Positions 5,673 to 7,073 of a stretch of 7,073 bases of DNA are shown piece after piece. A model generated the notes under the pieces. That model saw only the letters and a program-made list of their open reading frames with translations. It did not search any database and was not told where the DNA came from. Location: assembly GCA_046734455.1 (NCBI GenBank), contig JBKPRJ010000075.1:1-7073 (forward strand), written 5' to 3'. The DNA is from DATEOR01 sp046734455 (GTDB taxonomy: Bacteria; Actinomycetota; Thermoleophilia; Gaiellales; Gaiellaceae). Every line of letters starts with the position of its first letter. The first letter of the stretch is position 1. The position numbers were made by a program, and so were the translations under genes.

Positions 5673-6569
5673 CTAGCCCATGAGGAGCCGGGCGCACTCG
5701 ATGTGAGCCCGTACGACCCCGCTCGTCTCGATGCCCCAGGCGAGGCCGTGCGCAATCCCCCATCCACGCATGCGCTCGCGGTCGAGCCCAAGCTCCGCCG
5801 AGAGATAGTCGAGTCGGCGGGCAATCGTGCGGCCGGGGTGGGGATCCCGGGCGAGCTCGGCCCGACGGTCACGGAGCAGGGAGGCGACGTCGAACTCCCG
5901 CTCGCCGACAAGGGGCTTCGGGTCGATCACGAGCCACTCCTCGCGTTCGGCTTGAAGGACGTTGCCGCCGTGGAAGTCCTGGTGCACGACGACCGCCTCT
6001 CCCTGGTTCGGGCCGGCCTGACGCAGAAAATCGAGCGCCTTGGCGAGCAGGTCTCGTTCGAAGGGCCGGCCCAGTGCTTCCCAACGCGCGGGTAGGTCTG
6101 CGGACCAGCGGGCGGCCTCGTCGGCGAGAAGCCTGAAGGGATGACCTGCGCCCGGGGGACGCCAGAGCCGCCGCAACAGCCCAGCCGCGATCCCGTTGGC
6201 CGTTTCCTCCTCGACTTTCCAAAGCGTCGTACCGGGCAGACACCGCTCGACGAGGAGCGCCCGCCTCGTGTCGTCACGTGCAAGTAGGTGGACTGCGCCA
6301 CGGCCGCCCCAGTGGCCCAACGCATCGGCCTCGTGCTCGCTCTCCGGCTCCGGGAAGTTGATCTTGAGGACTGCGAGCGAGCCGTCCGCGCGCCGCGCCG
6401 GAACGACCAGGGAGATGTGGGCCGGCTCGAAGGGCGCCTCGAGCTCGAGGTCCCACTCGGCCGCAAGCTCGTCCGCAAGGCTCGGCAGGCGCGCCAGCCA
6501 CTCCGCGCCGCCCGGCTCGCGACGCCACCATTCGAGCCCGCGCGGGACGGTGAGCGCGCGGCGGCCTAT
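5673..6569 (-). CDS. APH(6)/Hur-type small-molecule phosphotransferase; non-canonical start
   Basis: About 298 aa if read from ATA 6569. The kinase-like fold of the aminoglycoside/hydroxyurea-resistance family is clear: VLKINFPEPE (68-77) with ATP lysine 69, LLVERCLPGTTLW (105-117), catalytic loop HQDFHGGN (196-203) with Asp198 and Asn203, and metal-binding IDPKPLVGEREFD (215-227) with Asp216. Family members phosphorylate hydroxyls of aminoglycosides such as streptomycin or other small molecules; here the substrate is unknown and resistance should not be assumed. The start is the problem. The first ATG/GTG/TTG in frame is TTG 6320, which would remove the ATP lysine and the whole N-lobe. Family-like sequence (VPRGLEWWRREPGG) continues to about 6548. 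The only upstream ATN codon is ATA 6569-6567, overlapping the macro gene's stop as ATAG, so coupled initiation is inferred. Alternatives are a sequencing error or a start-less pseudogene. The C-terminus is complete. Confidence 0.8.
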   Translation of the reverse strand: MGRRALTVPRGLEWWRREPGGAEWLARLPSLADELAAEWDLELEAPFEPAHISLVVPARRADGSLAVLKINFPEPESEHEADALGHWGGRGAVHLLARDDTRRALLVERCLPGTTLWKVEEETANGIAAGLLRRLWRPPGAGHPFRLLADEAARWSADLPARWEALGRPFERDLLAKALDFLRQAGPNQGEAVVVHQDFHGGNVLQAEREEWLVIDPKPLVGEREFDVASLLRDRRAELARDPHPGRTIARRLDYLSAELGLDRERMRGWGIAHGLAWGIETSGVVRAHIECARLLMG

Positions 6570-7057
6570 TCGCCGACCGCAGCCCGAAAGGCTTGCTCGG
6601 AGTCGTGGCCGAAGACGGCGAAGACGACCCGCTGCAGGTTCTCCGGCTCGAAGGCCCGGGCTTCCGTGACCATCAGCTCCGCGCAGCGCTCGATGGGAAA
6701 GCCGCCGACGCCCGTCCCGAAGGCCGGCATTGCGAGGGAGTGCGCGCCGAGCCCGTCCGCGACCTCGAGCGTCCGACGCGTCGCCTGCGAGATGAGCTCC
6801 GCAGAGGTCTGGAGGTCCTGGCCCATCACGGCCGCGTGGACGACGTGCTTCGCCTTCAGGTTCCCGGCTCCGGTCGCGATCGCCTGGCCGACGGGGATGG
6901 GCGCTTGCGCCTCGGCCTCCTGCTCGATCTCCACGCCGCCTGCGCGCTTGATCGCGCCGGCGACTCCGGCTCCCATCCAGAGCTCGTTGTTCGCCGCGTT
7001 CGCGAGCGCGTCGACCTCGAGCTCCGTGATGTCGCCCTCGACGACCTCCAGCTCCAT
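6566..7057 (-). CDS. Macro domain protein (ADP-ribose-binding or ADP-ribosyl hydrolase family)
   Basis: 163 aa, a single stand-alone macro domain. Ligand-site motifs run in the expected order: GDITELEVDALANAANN (8-24), where NAANN contacts the distal ribose; GAGVAGAI (29-36), the glycine loop around the pyrophosphate; and PAFGTGVGGFP (111-121), the second phosphate loop. Family members bind ADP-ribose or remove ADP-ribose or O-acetyl-ADP-ribose. The MacroD-type catalytic Asp in the first glycine loop is Ala33 here, as in AF1521-like proteins, so strong hydrolase activity cannot be assumed. ATG 7057 is preceded by AGGG at 7066-7069 with an 8-nt spacer, a good ribosome-binding site. It is the first visible gene of the minus-strand group, and its TAG stop overlaps the inferred ATA start of the phosphotransferase. 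No signal peptide, so cytoplasmic. Confidence 0.9.
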   Translation of the reverse strand: MELEVVEGDITELEVDALANAANNELWMGAGVAGAIKRAGGVEIEQEAEAQAPIPVGQAIATGAGNLKAKHVVHAAVMGQDLQTSAELISQATRRTLEVADGLGAHSLAMPAFGTGVGGFPIERCAELMVTEARAFEPENLQRVVFAVFGHDSEQAFRAAVGE

Positions 7058-7073
7058 GCGCGGAACCCTAGCG

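Noticed and set aside
4791..6095. A 434-codon + strand open frame crossing the end of the kinase gene and two minus-strand genes
   Set aside because: It spans three real genes on the other frames and shows no recognisable domain; a GC-driven shadow.
5673..6320. Phosphotransferase starting at TTG 6320
   Set aside because: This would delete the N-lobe and the ATP-binding lysine, although family-like sequence continues in frame for about 80 codons upstream.
5673..6569. Calling the phosphotransferase an aminoglycoside-resistance determinant
   Set aside because: The fold family is clear, but chromosomal relatives are common and often of unknown substrate; nothing here links it to a drug.

Overview
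The window is GC-rich, densely packed bacterial DNA with GTG starts, stop/start overlaps and little intergenic space. GC-rich codon use, a membrane Ser/Thr kinase, a SpoIID/LytB-type exoprotein whose GHG motif lies at its N-terminus, and an APH(6)/Hur-type kinase all suggest an actinobacterium. By recollection of homologues it may be class Thermoleophilia (Gaiellales or Solirubrobacterales); that placement is inference, because no rRNA or tRNA is present.

Region A (1-1698, + strand) is the end of a nucleotide-sugar operon: the last codons of a nucleotide-sugar 6-dehydrogenase, a Gfo/Idh/MocA oxidoreductase and a left-handed beta-helix acyltransferase, each overlapping the next. The order matches WbpA, WbpB and WbpD, which with an aminotransferase turn UDP-GlcNAc into UDP-2,3-diacetamido-2,3-dideoxy-glucuronic acid for surface polysaccharide. 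The aminotransferase is not in the window.

Region B (1702-4884) is a divergent pair around a 141-bp intergenic region. On the - strand is a secreted SpoIID/LytB-domain protein (1702-3318). On the + strand is a one-pass membrane Ser/Thr kinase (3460-4884) with a C-terminal extracytoplasmic, TPR-like helical module instead of PASTA repeats.

Region C (7057 to 4881, - strand) looks like a three-gene operon: a macro domain protein, an APH(6)/Hur-family small-molecule kinase, and a shortened RmlB/extended-SDR-like protein. Two of its genes are odd. The kinase has no ATG, GTG or TTG able to start its conserved N-lobe; the only upstream ATN codon overlaps the macro gene's stop (ATAG). The RmlB-like protein keeps its NAD-binding half but has lost the YxxxK tyrosine, the Asp of the Thr-Asp-Glu motif and much of the substrate-binding half.

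Both convergent junctions are extremely tight: 3 bp at 1699-1701, and a shared palindromic CTAG holding both stops at 4881-4884. I see no RNA gene, CRISPR array, insertion sequence or convincing terminator. The best candidates for something undescribed are the macro/APH/RmlB-like operon and its non-canonical start.
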